A DNA stretch of 14,279 nt from Sedimentisphaerales bacterium (GCA_016932895.1 JAFGCA010000581.1:1-14279), one strand, 5' to 3'; positions 1 through 8,493 are shown, counted from the first letter of the stretch. Translations and numbers: made by a program. The notes: generated by a model from the sequence alone, not told the origin.

Positions 1-298
1 AACCCCGCAACCGCGATAATAGACCGCTATCGCCGAAAATATTTCTCAAATTCCTCATTTTGCCCGCGAATAGGGAAAGTCGGGCTAACTGTTTGTATAG
101 TAAGGGGTAACAAAGAGACCTACATACAAACAGAAAGGCTCGTGACATGACAGAGTGTATCACCGATCCCATTGACTTTTCCCGTCTTTCTCGCCGGAAA
201 ATTCAGCCGACTTCGACGGCGGAAGTTTGCTCCTGCGGGAAGTCGATCATCACCTTGGACTGATCGACCAGATCAGGAGGATATGCCGGCGACCATGC
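1..298. other. non-coding left edge
   Basis: No supported gene lies here. The first 130 bases are clearly more AT-rich than the rest of the window and contain a short hairpin (GCGATA at 13-18 with TATCGC at 28-33) and the inverted repeat at 89-133. A good Shine-Dalgarno-like AGGAGG at 275-280 precedes an ATG at 283 on the plus strand. The frame it opens runs straight into the antisense of the URO-D gene and looks like chance. The left neighbour of the minus-strand cluster must start beyond base 1. Confidence 0.4.
89..133. repeat. 10-bp perfect inverted repeat downstream of the URO-D gene
   Basis: CTGTTTGTAT at 89-98 is matched exactly by its reverse complement ATACAAACAG at 124-133, with a 25-nt spacer. 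It lies in AT-rich sequence about 165 bp past the stop of the URO-D-family gene. Neither strand has a T-tract after the second arm, so it is not a standard intrinsic terminator. It could be an operator for a gene left of the window or an RNA hairpin in the URO-D 3' region. Confidence 0.45.
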
Positions 299-1471
299 CT
301 ACGTACTGTAGAACCCGTGCTCGTAGGCCGCGTCGAACATGGCGACGATGTTCTCCGGCGGCACGCCGGCCTGGATGTTGTGGACGCTGTTGAAAACATA
401 GCCGCCGCCCGGTTTCAGGATCTCGATATTCTGGCGCACCTGCTCTTTGACTTCCGTCGGGTTGGCGAAACTGAGCACGTGCTGCGTGTCGATGCCGCCG
501 CCCCAGAAGACCAGTTTGCTGCCGAATTGCCCTTTCAACTGGGCCGGGGCCATGTTGGCGGCGCTGATCTGAACGGGATTGAGGATATCGACGCCGTTGT
601 CGATGAGGTCCGGGATCAACGGTATGACCGAGCCGCACGTGTGGTACCAGATCTTCGCCGGCGTCAGCGACTTGATGTGCTGCACCAGCTTTTTCTGCCT
701 CGGTTTGACGACGCTTCGATAGAACTTGGGCGAAAACAGCGGTCCCAACTGGCCGCCGATGTCGTCGCCGATCATGACGACGTCAACGAGGTCGCCCACC
801 TCTTTCATGAACTCGTCGTAATAGCCGAGCCAGAACTGCAGCGTCCTGTCGAGCAAGGCTTCGCAGAAGGCCGGGTTCTCGATTGTATCGGTAAACCACC
901 GCTCCAGACCCCGCATGTACCAGCAAGTCTCGTAGACGACACCGCCGATGCCGGTAGAGATGGCATAGGGCGTTTCACGGCGCAGTCTGGCGGCCTCTTC
1001 GCGCACGCCGGTGAAGCGCGTCGGGTCGTCGCCCTTCGGGAAGGGATAGTCGGCCAGGTCTTCGACCGTCGCCTCGGCCAGCGGGTGGTGCGAGATGTCC
1101 ATGTAGAGCGGCTGGTCGTCAGGCATCGACCAGACGACGCCGAACTCGTCGGGCAGGTCGTGCCAGAGCCGCCCGTGGCGCTCGTTTTGCTCGATGCCCC
1201 CTGTGAAACTGTCGGGCCCGTGGGCGAAAACGTAGCGAACGTCGATGTGAAAGCGTTCGAGCACCGCCTCGCACGGCCGGGCCAGATTCTGCACCGGGTC
1301 CATGATCGTCACTTCATCTTCCAACCCAAGATGCTCGAGCAGGGAGATGTACGCGTTCCTATGGATCCCCGTCTGAAAGCCCCCGAGATCGACAGGAACG
1401 CGATCGGGAATCTCGTGGTTCAAAGCCTTCAGTACACGCTGGCGAGCGGTCATTGTCTCTCTGTTCGACAT
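299..1471 (-). CDS. URO-D-family protein (methyltransferase-like)
   Basis: A 390-residue cytoplasmic protein of the uroporphyrinogen decarboxylase superfamily (Pfam URO-D, PF01208). It opens with TARQRVLKALNHEIPDRVPVD (residues 8-28), the usual start of the MtaA/CmuA-like branch. GDDIGGQLGP lies at 235-244, YHTCGS at 276-281 and GGGIDT at 324-329. HTC at 277-279 matches the H-x-C zinc motif of corrinoid methyltransferases, and H364 (VHNIQ) sits where those enzymes have the third ligand, a cysteine. This argues for methyl transfer rather than haem synthesis, and no haem genes are nearby. The start at 1471 is backed by AGGTGA a few bases upstream. The gene is last in the minus-strand glycan cluster. 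The family call is firm; the substrate is unknown. Confidence 0.9.
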   Translation of the reverse strand: MSNRETMTARQRVLKALNHEIPDRVPVDLGGFQTGIHRNAYISLLEHLGLEDEVTIMDPVQNLARPCEAVLERFHIDVRYVFAHGPDSFTGGIEQNERHGRLWHDLPDEFGVVWSMPDDQPLYMDISHHPLAEATVEDLADYPFPKGDDPTRFTGVREEAARLRRETPYAISTGIGGVVYETCWYMRGLERWFTDTIENPAFCEALLDRTLQFWLGYYDEFMKEVGDLVDVVMIGDDIGGQLGPLFSPKFYRSVVKPRQKKLVQHIKSLTPAKIWYHTCGSVIPLIPDLIDNGVDILNPVQISAANMAPAQLKGQFGSKLVFWGGGIDTQHVLSFANPTEVKEQVRQNIEILKPGGGYVFNSVHNIQAGVPPENIVAMFDAAYEHGFYST

Positions 1472-1568
1472 TTCTTCACCTGAAATCTACGATGCCTGGT
1501 GACAAACTACGAGCCCCGGCGGGTGGCAGCGTCAAGCCCAAAGGGCTTGGCGATGGGGTCATCTGCCC

Positions 1569-1641
1569 TGTAGGGTGGGTCCTTGACCCACGCGTTTGTG
1601 CACGCGAGATCTCTGCGCGTGGGTTGAGAACCCACCCTACA
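1569..1641. repeat. REP doublet (REPIN/MITE-like element)
   Basis: Two 26-nt arms in inverted orientation, 1569-1594 and 1616-1641, match at 23 of 26 positions and flank a 21-nt spacer. Each arm starts on its outer side with T then GTAG, followed by GGTGGGT and an internal palindrome. The right arm forms GTGGGTT-gag-AACCCAC. A GTAG tetranucleotide followed by an imperfect palindrome is the layout of REP sequences mobilised by RAYT (TnpA-REP) transposases, and two in inverted orientation make a REPIN/BIME. No RAYT gene is in the window. The element sits 37 bp past the glycosidase stop, in the 206-bp gap before the URO-D gene. It may also act as a 3'-end hairpin, although no T-tract follows. 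Confidence 0.75.
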
Positions 1642-1677
1642 ACTACGACGCCCCCGTCACGAGCCACGGGTCACGGG

Positions 1678-4600
1678 TCATCTTGTCTGTTTCAAAACGA
1701 ACGGTTCGAAAAGCCCGTACTCCACGGTGTGATAGTTCCGCCCGGGCGGCGGGCCCGTTTCGGGGCCCTGCTGGAACATCCCGGGCCAGGCGCTGCCCAG
1801 ACCCGCGCCGCCGTGGTGTGGGCCGAGTGTATTCTTGAGCGTACCGATGACGACCACGTCGATCACGTTGTCGCCGCGCTTGATGTGGTCGGTGACGTCG
1901 CACTGCCACGGGGGCGCGACGATATGGCCGGCGGCTTTGCCGTTGACCTCGACCCGGGCCACACTGCCGTACCAGTCGGGCAGAGAGACCGCATACGATC
2001 CCCTGGGCTTGCCCACGTCGAAGTGCCGGCGATAGCTCACGCCGGCGGCGTAGAAGGGGTGGCCCTGCTTCTTCCAGCCCGGCCGGGCACCGGCCAATCC
2101 GCTGCGGTCGATCAGATGCCCGGCGGTGCGCTGCATCGAGGCCAACTCGCTGGAGACGCGATGAATCTTCACCCCGGCAACCGGCTTTCCACCCTCCGCG
2201 AGAAACCGCACTTCCGCCAGGCCGACGAATCCGTCGTCCTCCGGGTGTCCCTGGGCCGGATAGCTCACGCCGTTGTAATTGGAAAGGATGTCGAACCGCA
2301 CGAAACGAATGCCGCTCGCGCGGGCGGCAATGGTCTCGGCCGGCGCGTTGGCGCTGCCGCGCGCCAGGCGGAAATCGCCGAGTTCGACGGTGAAGGAGTC
2401 GGGCTTGCCGCTGGCCGAGCCGAGGACACGCAGCTCCTGCACACCTCGTGACGTGAGATCGCGGACGTGCCCTTCGTTATAGTTCCAGATTTTGATCGCC
2501 GTCAGGTCGACACGCTCGCCCAGATCGAATTCCACGAACGGAGTCCGGTCCCCCACGCCGGCGGCATAGCCAATGCCTCCACTGAGCCACATCGTGCCGT
2601 CGGGGCTGACGCCGTGCACGGGATCGGCCGCGCCGGCGAGAATCGCGAGCGGTTCATCGGGCGCAATCACGAAGCCCTTCTCGGCACTCTTGAGCGTGAA
2701 ATCGCCCAGGACGTAGGCGGGCTCCAGCTCGTGATAGATCGTAAACGGTTGGGCCTTGATGGTAACCGTGTTCTCACCGACCGTGGCGACCTTTGCGATG
2801 TCGATCTTCCCGAACGCCTTGTCCAGCCACCAGTCGCCTTCCCTGGCCGCGATGGTCCGGCCGTTGCAGGTGATCCAGTAGAGGTCGGGCCGCTCGATCA
2901 CGATGGCGAGATTCTTCGGCACGGCTTCTTCGACGGTAAACTTGTACGTCGCACTGAATCCGCTGTCCGCTGGAAACTCTTTCGAAATCAGGTTGTCCCT
3001 GAGCTGGACCGCGCTGTCCCACGGGTTGCGGTCCATGCCGTTTTTCTGGAACGCGAAGCGATTGGCCCGGTAGAAATAGACGTCGTTGAGCGTCTCGCCG
3101 CCGGCGGTGATGTCCACGAAATCGAGGGTCAGCACGTTGGACACCAATCGACGAACTTCCACGCCTGCATCCTGTGCCTTGCACAGCGTGGCCTTGAGAG
3201 CCGGCGTCTTCGGCTGCTTGCCGGACTTCTTCGAGAGAAACAGCAGGAGACTGCCCGACGGCGGCAGCTCGAAACCGGCGCTGACGCCACCGGCCGCCTT
3301 ATCAAACGGATACGGCTCGATCTCGCCCGCTTCGAGATTCCACCGGCGTACTCCCTTCATGTTCGACGTGACGGTGCCCGCCGACGGCGCGTCGATGCTC
3401 GTATTGACGAGGAGAAGGAACTCGCCGTCGTCGAGGACGCGCCGATGGTGAAACAGGATTCCCGCGTCACCCTCGGCCCGCTCGATGGCGAACCCGTCCT
3501 TCGCCCGCGCCAGCACGAGCCTGGGGACATCGGATGCTTCAACCTGTTTCCAGGTTGCCGACGAAGCAATCGCCTTCGCGCGATCCGACGAGGCCCCATC
3601 CACACGGACGGGAGGCTCGCCGCAGCAAAGGACGAGTCCGCCGGCCCGCACGTAATCGCCGAGCAGCTTGACCGTCGGAGCGTTGAGGTTCTCCGTCAGC
3701 GGCGGCAGGACAACGGTGTCGTAAAGACATTTCCCGACGCGCAATTCGGCGCCTTCACACGACCCGACGCGGGCCATGATGTCTTCGCAGCCGATGTCGT
3801 ACTCGGCCTGGGCCCGCTCCAGGGCCATGAGCAGGCTCTGGAACCGGTTGCCGATCTCTCCGAGCCGCCCTTCGCCCTGGTACATCCAGGTGGTCGTCGT
3901 CGGCTCCAGCACCAGGATGCGGTTGATCTGCCGGCCCTGCGACATGATCAGCGAGAGCCTCGTGAAGTACTCGGCCATCACGTGGTACGCGTCCCACCAC
4001 GGCTCGTGGTACGAGAAGGACTGCGGATGGTCGCGTTTGCGGGCGCCGCGGAGCGTGATGTATGAGAGATGCTCGTCCAGCGTATTGACGCCCAGGACGT
4101 AGAGCCAGTCGCCGATGCGCTTCATATCCTCGAAGCGCAGGTCCCAGCCGCCGGCGCCGTAGGCCTCGCACAACGTCCTCTCGCGACCGAACTGGTTGGC
4201 GACGGTGGAGAGTTCCTTGACCGCCCGGACGTTTCCGAACTGGGCATTGACGCTTTCGCTGTACTGGTTCATCAGGGTATCGATGGCGGGCCGCTGGTGC
4301 CAGGCGTACATGGCCATGTTGTCGCCACCGTGTCCGGCGCCGGGCCAGCCGTGCTCCCAGTAGTGGCCCGTGAACTCCAGGTTGTGCTTCTCGCAGTACT
4401 CGTAGCAGGGTTTGGCCCACCGCTCGATAAACTGCTCGAGCAAAAGGTTGTAGTAGTTGTGCCGCACGCGCTTCCAGTCGCCCTCGGGCCGGACCAGATA
4501 GGGAAGGTGGTCCACCAGGTCGTATCCCCAGCGTTGTTCGAACAGCTCGGACAGGTGATCGGACCAGTGCAACCCGCCGGCGGGCGCCAGGTGGGGCTCG

Positions 4601-5346
4601 TCGGTGAACCAGCCGGGGACGCGCTTGCCGAACTGCTCGCCGATCTCACGCCGATACCGTTCCATCGTGATCTCGATGAATTTCTCGGTGACACCCGGCT
4701 TGAGCAGATCGACGTACCATTTGCCGCCAAACCAGCCGCCGGTCGGGGCCAGGCGGATCGACGCAACCAGGTAGCGACTCTGGCCGAACGTCTCGCCCGC
4801 CCGGAGCTTGCCGGTGATGTTCTCACAGGCGCCGTCGCTCACCTGGTAAACCGCCAATACGTTGTCATCCAACCGGGGCGGGGTCTTGGCCTCCCGGATC
4901 GTCACACCTTTGCCGCGCGATTCCGGCATGGCTTCGGGGACCAGCCCGCCGGCAAAACCCGAAGGATAGGAGTTCTCGTCGTAGATCCAAACGTTCATAT
5001 CGAGCTTCTCGGCCTCACGCAGGGCCACGTCCCAAAGCTTGAACCAGTCCTCGGAGAGATAGGGCGTCATCAGGCCGGGCCGGGGATGAACGAAGACCTG
5101 TTTGACCTTCTGTCCGGCCAGGTCGCGCATCGTGCCGGCGATCTGTTCGGGAGTGAGCATGTCGTTCCAGACCCACAGCGGAGCCGAGCTGTACTGACGC
5201 GGTGGTGCGGCAAACATGCGTTTGGCCGTTCGCGAGCTGGCCGCCGGCGCCGCCGGCGCCATGCCGCCGAGGACCGCCAGCGCGACAACAAAAGCCGAAA
5301 ACCAACTGGAAGGGATGCGCCTTGGTGGAAACGAACGTTCGGTCAT
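1678..5346 (-). CDS. secreted GH106-like glycoside hydrolase (putative alpha-L-rhamnosidase)
   Basis: A 1222-residue exported enzyme. A signal peptide spans residues 1 to about 36 (charged start, hydrophobic 15-30, AAPAA cleavage zone). The mature N-terminus carries APLWVWNDMLTPEQI (55-69), PYLSEDWF (95-102) and WIYDENSYPSGFAGG (120-134), characteristic of GH106-like (PF17132) proteins. Acidic motifs in the barrel are FTDEP (247-251), HYWEHGWP (328-335) and CEAYGAGGWD (393-402); E250, E331 and E394 are candidate catalytic or binding residues. A GATase-like segment follows near 535-580. A discoidin-like (F5/8 C) domain lies near 930-1050, and a C-terminal galactose-binding-like jelly roll near 1095-1165 (YRRHF, VNG, CDVTDHIKRGDN). 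GAGGTG about 10 nt upstream supports the start. It probably acts on plant or algal polysaccharide outside the cytoplasm. Rhamnose specificity is inferred from the family only. Confidence 0.85.
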   Translation of the reverse strand: MTERSFPPRRIPSSWFSAFVVALAVLGGMAPAAPAASSRTAKRMFAAPPRQYSSAPLWVWNDMLTPEQIAGTMRDLAGQKVKQVFVHPRPGLMTPYLSEDWFKLWDVALREAEKLDMNVWIYDENSYPSGFAGGLVPEAMPESRGKGVTIREAKTPPRLDDNVLAVYQVSDGACENITGKLRAGETFGQSRYLVASIRLAPTGGWFGGKWYVDLLKPGVTEKFIEITMERYRREIGEQFGKRVPGWFTDEPHLAPAGGLHWSDHLSELFEQRWGYDLVDHLPYLVRPEGDWKRVRHNYYNLLLEQFIERWAKPCYEYCEKHNLEFTGHYWEHGWPGAGHGGDNMAMYAWHQRPAIDTLMNQYSESVNAQFGNVRAVKELSTVANQFGRERTLCEAYGAGGWDLRFEDMKRIGDWLYVLGVNTLDEHLSYITLRGARKRDHPQSFSYHEPWWDAYHVMAEYFTRLSLIMSQGRQINRILVLEPTTTTWMYQGEGRLGEIGNRFQSLLMALERAQAEYDIGCEDIMARVGSCEGAELRVGKCLYDTVVLPPLTENLNAPTVKLLGDYVRAGGLVLCCGEPPVRVDGASSDRAKAIASSATWKQVEASDVPRLVLARAKDGFAIERAEGDAGILFHHRRVLDDGEFLLLVNTSIDAPSAGTVTSNMKGVRRWNLEAGEIEPYPFDKAAGGVSAGFELPPSGSLLLFLSKKSGKQPKTPALKATLCKAQDAGVEVRRLVSNVLTLDFVDITAGGETLNDVYFYRANRFAFQKNGMDRNPWDSAVQLRDNLISKEFPADSGFSATYKFTVEEAVPKNLAIVIERPDLYWITCNGRTIAAREGDWWLDKAFGKIDIAKVATVGENTVTIKAQPFTIYHELEPAYVLGDFTLKSAEKGFVIAPDEPLAILAGAADPVHGVSPDGTMWLSGGIGYAAGVGDRTPFVEFDLGERVDLTAIKIWNYNEGHVRDLTSRGVQELRVLGSASGKPDSFTVELGDFRLARGSANAPAETIAARASGIRFVRFDILSNYNGVSYPAQGHPEDDGFVGLAEVRFLAEGGKPVAGVKIHRVSSELASMQRTAGHLIDRSGLAGARPGWKKQGHPFYAAGVSYRRHFDVGKPRGSYAVSLPDWYGSVARVEVNGKAAGHIVAPPWQCDVTDHIKRGDNVIDVVVIGTLKNTLGPHHGGAGLGSAWPGMFQQGPETGPPPGRNYHTVEYGLFEPFVLKQTR

Positions 5347-5516
5347 AATGTGTCACCTCAATGCAACATGCCAATGCAATACTGGCCGCCGCCTGCGCGC
5401 ACAAACACCGGCAGACACACATGCAGCCGACCAGACATGATAGGCGAGAGCCGACCGCCACGCAAGCCCCGGATCAGGAGGCGGCAGGCCGCAGCGTTTC
5501 TGCACGCGCGGCGTCG

Positions 5517-5993
5517 TTATACCTGGGCGAGCATTACGACGTAGTTCTTGCCGTACTTCTTCGCGCACTTCGGGCAGGTGGTGTAGAAGCAATAGAGCTT
5601 GTGAATCGCTCTGCCCCGCGCCGCAACGAACTCCTTCATCGCCTGCATCCACTGGCGGACGTTCTGATAGGGTCCCTCGAAGACCTTGCTCAGAAACGTC
5701 CCCGAGAGGGCGACCATGCTCGCATCCGGCACGTCGGCGGTCACGGCAATGTACACGTCGGCCCCCCACAGCGAGTTCTCGTCCGAGAGCACGATCATCT
5801 CGTCGGATTTGGCGCCCGCCGCTTCAATGCGGGTCCTGTTGCGCGTCATAACCGCCCCGAAGTTCAGCGGGATGTGCAGGAAGCTGCGGACCCGGTCCTT
5901 CACGAACTTCTTGTCCTGCCAGGTGACTTCCTTTTCGTCCCAGGGCTCGGGGTTGAACTGGGGGCAGCAGACATCGGCATCGTTCGGGCACAT
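5517..5993 (-). CDS. small GyrI-like-domain / 'hydrolase' family protein
   Basis: A 158-residue cytoplasmic protein of a conserved family that I recall as often annotated simply 'hydrolase'. Visible marks are CCPQFNPEPWD (9-19), HIPLNFGAVMTR (40-51), LSGTFLSKVFEGPYQNVRQW (96-115) and a closing TTCPKCAKKYGKNYVV (138-153). The FEGPY..W..A stretch resembles the second half of a GyrI-like small-molecule-binding domain. CC at 9-10 and CPKC at 140-143 could bind a metal or form disulfides. No signal peptide is present. AAGGAG about 7 nt upstream fixes the start. It sits between the oxidoreductase (147 bp upstream) and the glycosidase (170 bp downstream), so it is probably co-transcribed. The fold assignment is inferred from sequence flavour, and its role in the cluster is unknown. 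Confidence 0.75.
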   Translation of the reverse strand: MCPNDADVCCPQFNPEPWDEKEVTWQDKKFVKDRVRSFLHIPLNFGAVMTRNRTRIEAAGAKSDEMIVLSDENSLWGADVYIAVTADVPDASMVALSGTFLSKVFEGPYQNVRQWMQAMKEFVAARGRAIHKLYCFYTTCPKCAKKYGKNYVVMLAQV

Positions 5994-6052
5994 GAGGATC
6001 TCCTTTTCTCATGGACGTCTGGCTTGATTTCCGCCCAAGCGCACCGCCTACG

Positions 6053-6105
6053 AAGCCGGGAACCGATGCCCCCGGGCTTGACGCAGGCCTGCTATGCCTG
6101 GCGTC
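6053..6105. repeat. two adjacent GC-rich hairpins in an intergenic gap
   Basis: Two imperfect inverted repeats lie back to back between the oxidoreductase and the GyrI-like gene. AAGCCGGG (6053-6060) pairs with CCCGGGCTT (6071-6079) with one bulged base. GACGCAGGC (6080-6088) pairs with GCCTGGCGTC (6096-6105), again with one bulge. No T-tract follows on either strand, so a classical terminator is not indicated. RNA processing, mRNA stabilisation or a dispersed repeat are the alternatives. Confidence 0.45.
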
Positions 6106-6140
6106 ACAGGCTATTTATATGTCATCGGCGGCGCCGGCGG

Positions 6141-7487
6141 CTACAGGTGGTACGGATGACGCTGCGGGCGCGTCATCAGGCGCCGCGCCTGCTCGTCGCC
6201 GACGATTTCCCCCCTGGCCTGGTCCCATTCCAGCTTGCGGCCGAGGAGATAGGAGAGATTGCCGAGGACGCACAGGTTGGCCACGCCGACCGCCGCGTCG
6301 ATGTTCATGATCGTCTTGGCGCCGGTTTTGATGCCGTTGAACCAGTCTTCCTTGTGCCCGGGGCTCTTGCGAACGTCCTTGGCGCCGGCGGGCGGTTCCC
6401 ACAGCCGGGCCTTCTTCTCGACCCAGGTGCCGCCGTCGCCGCCCCAGTGGACGAACTTGTCTTTGCTGCCGTGGTAGACGGCGCCGTAGCCGGGCCGGCT
6501 GATCTTGCCCCCGGGCTCGTCGCCAGTCCTTTCTTCGGCCAGCACGGCATTGCCCGTATGCTGGTTCCACGTCAGCACCCAGTCGGGGTCCTTGAACGTG
6601 TAGGTCACGTCCATGGTCACGGCGCTGTCCCACAAACCCTGTTTCGGTGCGGTTCCCGTCGCTTCCACGGTCACCGGCCCGGTTCCGTCGGCGCCCATCC
6701 ACCACATGGCGCAGCTCATCACGTGGGCGCCGCGATCGCGGATCTGGCCGCCGCCGGACTCCATGATCCAGCGGAAGACACCGTGACAGTATCTCGGGTT
6801 GTACGGCCGCCAGCGCAGCGGACCCAGCCAGAGATCCCAATCGAGCTCCGCCGGCGGATCGCTGTCCGGAACGGGGTTGCTGTCCTCCGGGCTGTTGTAG
6901 TGGAAGCACGTCACCTTGCTGATATGGCCGATGTTGCCGTTGACTAAATAGCGGTGGGCCAGGTACGCCTCGGGCTGCGAGCGGCCCTGGGAACCGACCT
7001 GGACCGACACCTTGTTCTCTCGGGCGGCGGCCACCATCGCCTTGCCCTCTTCGATGGTGCAGCAGGCGGGCTTTTCCACGTAGACGTGCTTGCCACATTC
7101 GGCGGCGTGGACCATCTGGACGGCGTGCCAATGATCGGGGGTCGCGATGACGACCGCGTCGATATCCTTACGTTCCAGAATGGATCGGTAGTCGCGATAG
7201 GGCTGCGCGCCCGGGCCGGCGGTCTTGACCGCATTGGCAAGTCGCTTCTCGTCGATATCGCAGACCGCCGCAATCTTAACCGCGCCGCCGTCGGCAAACC
7301 GCTTCATATCTTGCAGATGGTACCCCCCCATGCCCCCGACGCCGATGTGGGCCACCGTCAATCGTTCATTGGCCCCGGGGCGGCCCGGGGCGGCGATGAC
7401 GCCGGAGGGAATCAGGTACGGAACACTCACGGCCGCTCCCGCGGCGGCCAGGAACTGACGTCGATTGATCTGTTTTGTCTCTTTCAT
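6141..7487 (-). CDS. Tat-exported Gfo/Idh/MocA-family oxidoreductase
   Basis: A 448-residue NAD(P)-dependent sugar or cyclitol dehydrogenase-type protein. The N-terminus has a twin-arginine signal (NRRQFLAAAG at 8-17, hydrophobic run to about 33), so it is probably exported folded with its cofactor, as is common for this family in planctomycetes. The Rossmann motif is AHIGVGGMGG (46-55). VCDID (75-79) follows, then ATPDHWH (115-121) and the family signature EKP (138-140). GGGQIRDRGAH (245-255) marks the C-terminal substrate domain. AAGGTG about 9 nt upstream supports the start. The HEAT gene lies 72 bp upstream. In this setting it probably oxidises or epimerises a sugar released by the glycosidase; the exact substrate cannot be read from the sequence. 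Confidence 0.92.
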   Translation of the reverse strand: MKETKQINRRQFLAAAGAAVSVPYLIPSGVIAAPGRPGANERLTVAHIGVGGMGGYHLQDMKRFADGGAVKIAAVCDIDEKRLANAVKTAGPGAQPYRDYRSILERKDIDAVVIATPDHWHAVQMVHAAECGKHVYVEKPACCTIEEGKAMVAAARENKVSVQVGSQGRSQPEAYLAHRYLVNGNIGHISKVTCFHYNSPEDSNPVPDSDPPAELDWDLWLGPLRWRPYNPRYCHGVFRWIMESGGGQIRDRGAHVMSCAMWWMGADGTGPVTVEATGTAPKQGLWDSAVTMDVTYTFKDPDWVLTWNQHTGNAVLAEERTGDEPGGKISRPGYGAVYHGSKDKFVHWGGDGGTWVEKKARLWEPPAGAKDVRKSPGHKEDWFNGIKTGAKTIMNIDAAVGVANLCVLGNLSYLLGRKLEWDQARGEIVGDEQARRLMTRPQRHPYHL

Positions 7488-7559
7488 CGTCGTATCACCT
7501 TCTCGTCTGTGTCTCTTGCGATTGAATGCGTCCTCACGCCCGGTGCGTCTCGTGCCCTC

Positions 7560-8192
7560 TTACTTCAGCGCTTCGACGCGGGTCGTTCGGGTGGGCACGA
7601 GCTTGGCACAGGGATATCCGCGGACCGTCTGGCCGCGGCGCCGCAACGACTGCGCGATGTTGGGCTTGAACGTTTCCGGCACCGTCTCCAGGGCCGCCTT
7701 CAACACCGTCAGCGACCGCTTGTCCGGCATCAGCTCCAACGCCATGCGGGCATCCTCGCGCAGGTCTTCGTTTTCCAACAGCCGGGCCATGGGCTTGACG
7801 ACTCCGGCCTTGCCGATTTCCGAGAGCATCCACAGCACCTCCCGCCGCACCGGAACGGGCTGCTTATCTCCCAGCAGCCGGGCCAGCCGGGTAGCTACGG
7901 CCTTCCTCTCTTCCTCGGCCCCGGGCCGACCCACGTGCCGCACGATTTGCCACAAGGCCCGCTTGGCTGCCCGAGCGACTTCGAGGTCTTCATCCGTCAT
8001 CACTTTGGCCAGGGGCCTGACCGCCGCGGCCCCGACGTTGCCGGCGCCCAGCCAGGCTTCGGTGCGCACCTCCGGATCGCTGTCTTTGATCCTGTCGATC
8101 AGTTGGTTGACCGCTTTTCTGTCGGCCGCACCCGCCGTCGCAGCCGCCGTCCCTGTAGCAAGGACCGCCTTATTCGATTTGCCGATAGACAT
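7560..8192 (-). CDS. HEAT-repeat protein
   Basis: A 210-residue all-helical protein with no signal peptide. Repeats of about 30-35 residues run from residue 27 to about 190, for example AVNQLIDRIKDSDPEVRTEA (27-46), VRPLAKVMTDEDLEVARAAK (58-77) and VRREVLWMLSEIGKAGVVKP (115-134). These are typical PBS-lyase/HEAT signatures used for protein-protein contacts. The frame is open upstream to 8333, but AGGAAGGGG about 8 nt before the ATG at 8192 marks this start. The 47-residue upstream extension has no HEAT character. It is first in the minus-strand cluster, and its role there is likely scaffolding or regulation of an unknown partner. Confidence 0.82.
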   Translation of the reverse strand: MSIGKSNKAVLATGTAAATAGAADRKAVNQLIDRIKDSDPEVRTEAWLGAGNVGAAAVRPLAKVMTDEDLEVARAAKRALWQIVRHVGRPGAEEERKAVATRLARLLGDKQPVPVRREVLWMLSEIGKAGVVKPMARLLENEDLREDARMALELMPDKRSLTVLKAALETVPETFKPNIAQSLRRRGQTVRGYPCAKLVPTRTTRVEALK

Positions 8193-8221
8193 GTTCGATA
8201 CCCCTTCCTGAGATTTGAATA

Positions 8222-8253
8222 GGCAGGAATGATCTCTGCCTTGAATACCTGCC
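8222..8253 (-). promoter_or_regulatory. alternative hairpins in the HEAT-gene leader
   Basis: GGCAG at 8222-8226 can pair with CTGCC at 8236-8240 or with CTGCC at 8249-8253, giving two mutually exclusive hairpins 30-60 nt upstream of the HEAT start codon. Switching between structures is possible, but the stems are short (5-6 bp) and there is no sign of a known riboswitch class. Confidence 0.2.
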
Positions 8254-8493
8254 CTTTCAGTTACCTCCCGAAGTTCCTTCACGGCAGGCCTGACCTGAGG
8301 ATTCCAAAGAGCCATGCAGGACAGCTTTTGCACGAGTCCAGGATAGACCGGCCCCGCTCCCGCGTCAAGGCGGTACGCACGGATCTTTGAGTCGCTCGCC
8401 TCCGGAAAAGGGCTTCACCGAGGCCCGCGGTATGCCGATACAGGTTTGGCCAGGAACGGCCGGCCGGGGCAATGGAGCCCGTGCCAGGGAACG

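Noticed and set aside
283..393. Plus-strand ATG with a good AGGAGG at the left edge
   Set aside because: It reads into the antisense of the URO-D gene and gives a short arginine-rich product.
227..8222. Chain of long plus-strand open frames (227-1483, 1453-2451, 2467-4065, 4069-5544, 5361-6947, 6954-8222) tiling the minus-strand cluster
   Set aside because: These are antisense shadows caused by high GC at third codon positions. They have no family motifs, and their compositions are arginine- or valine/aspartate-rich, as expected for shadows.
8193..8333. 47-residue N-terminal extension of the HEAT protein
   Set aside because: No HEAT character and no SD at 8333, whereas AGGAAGGGG lies at proper distance before the ATG at 8192.
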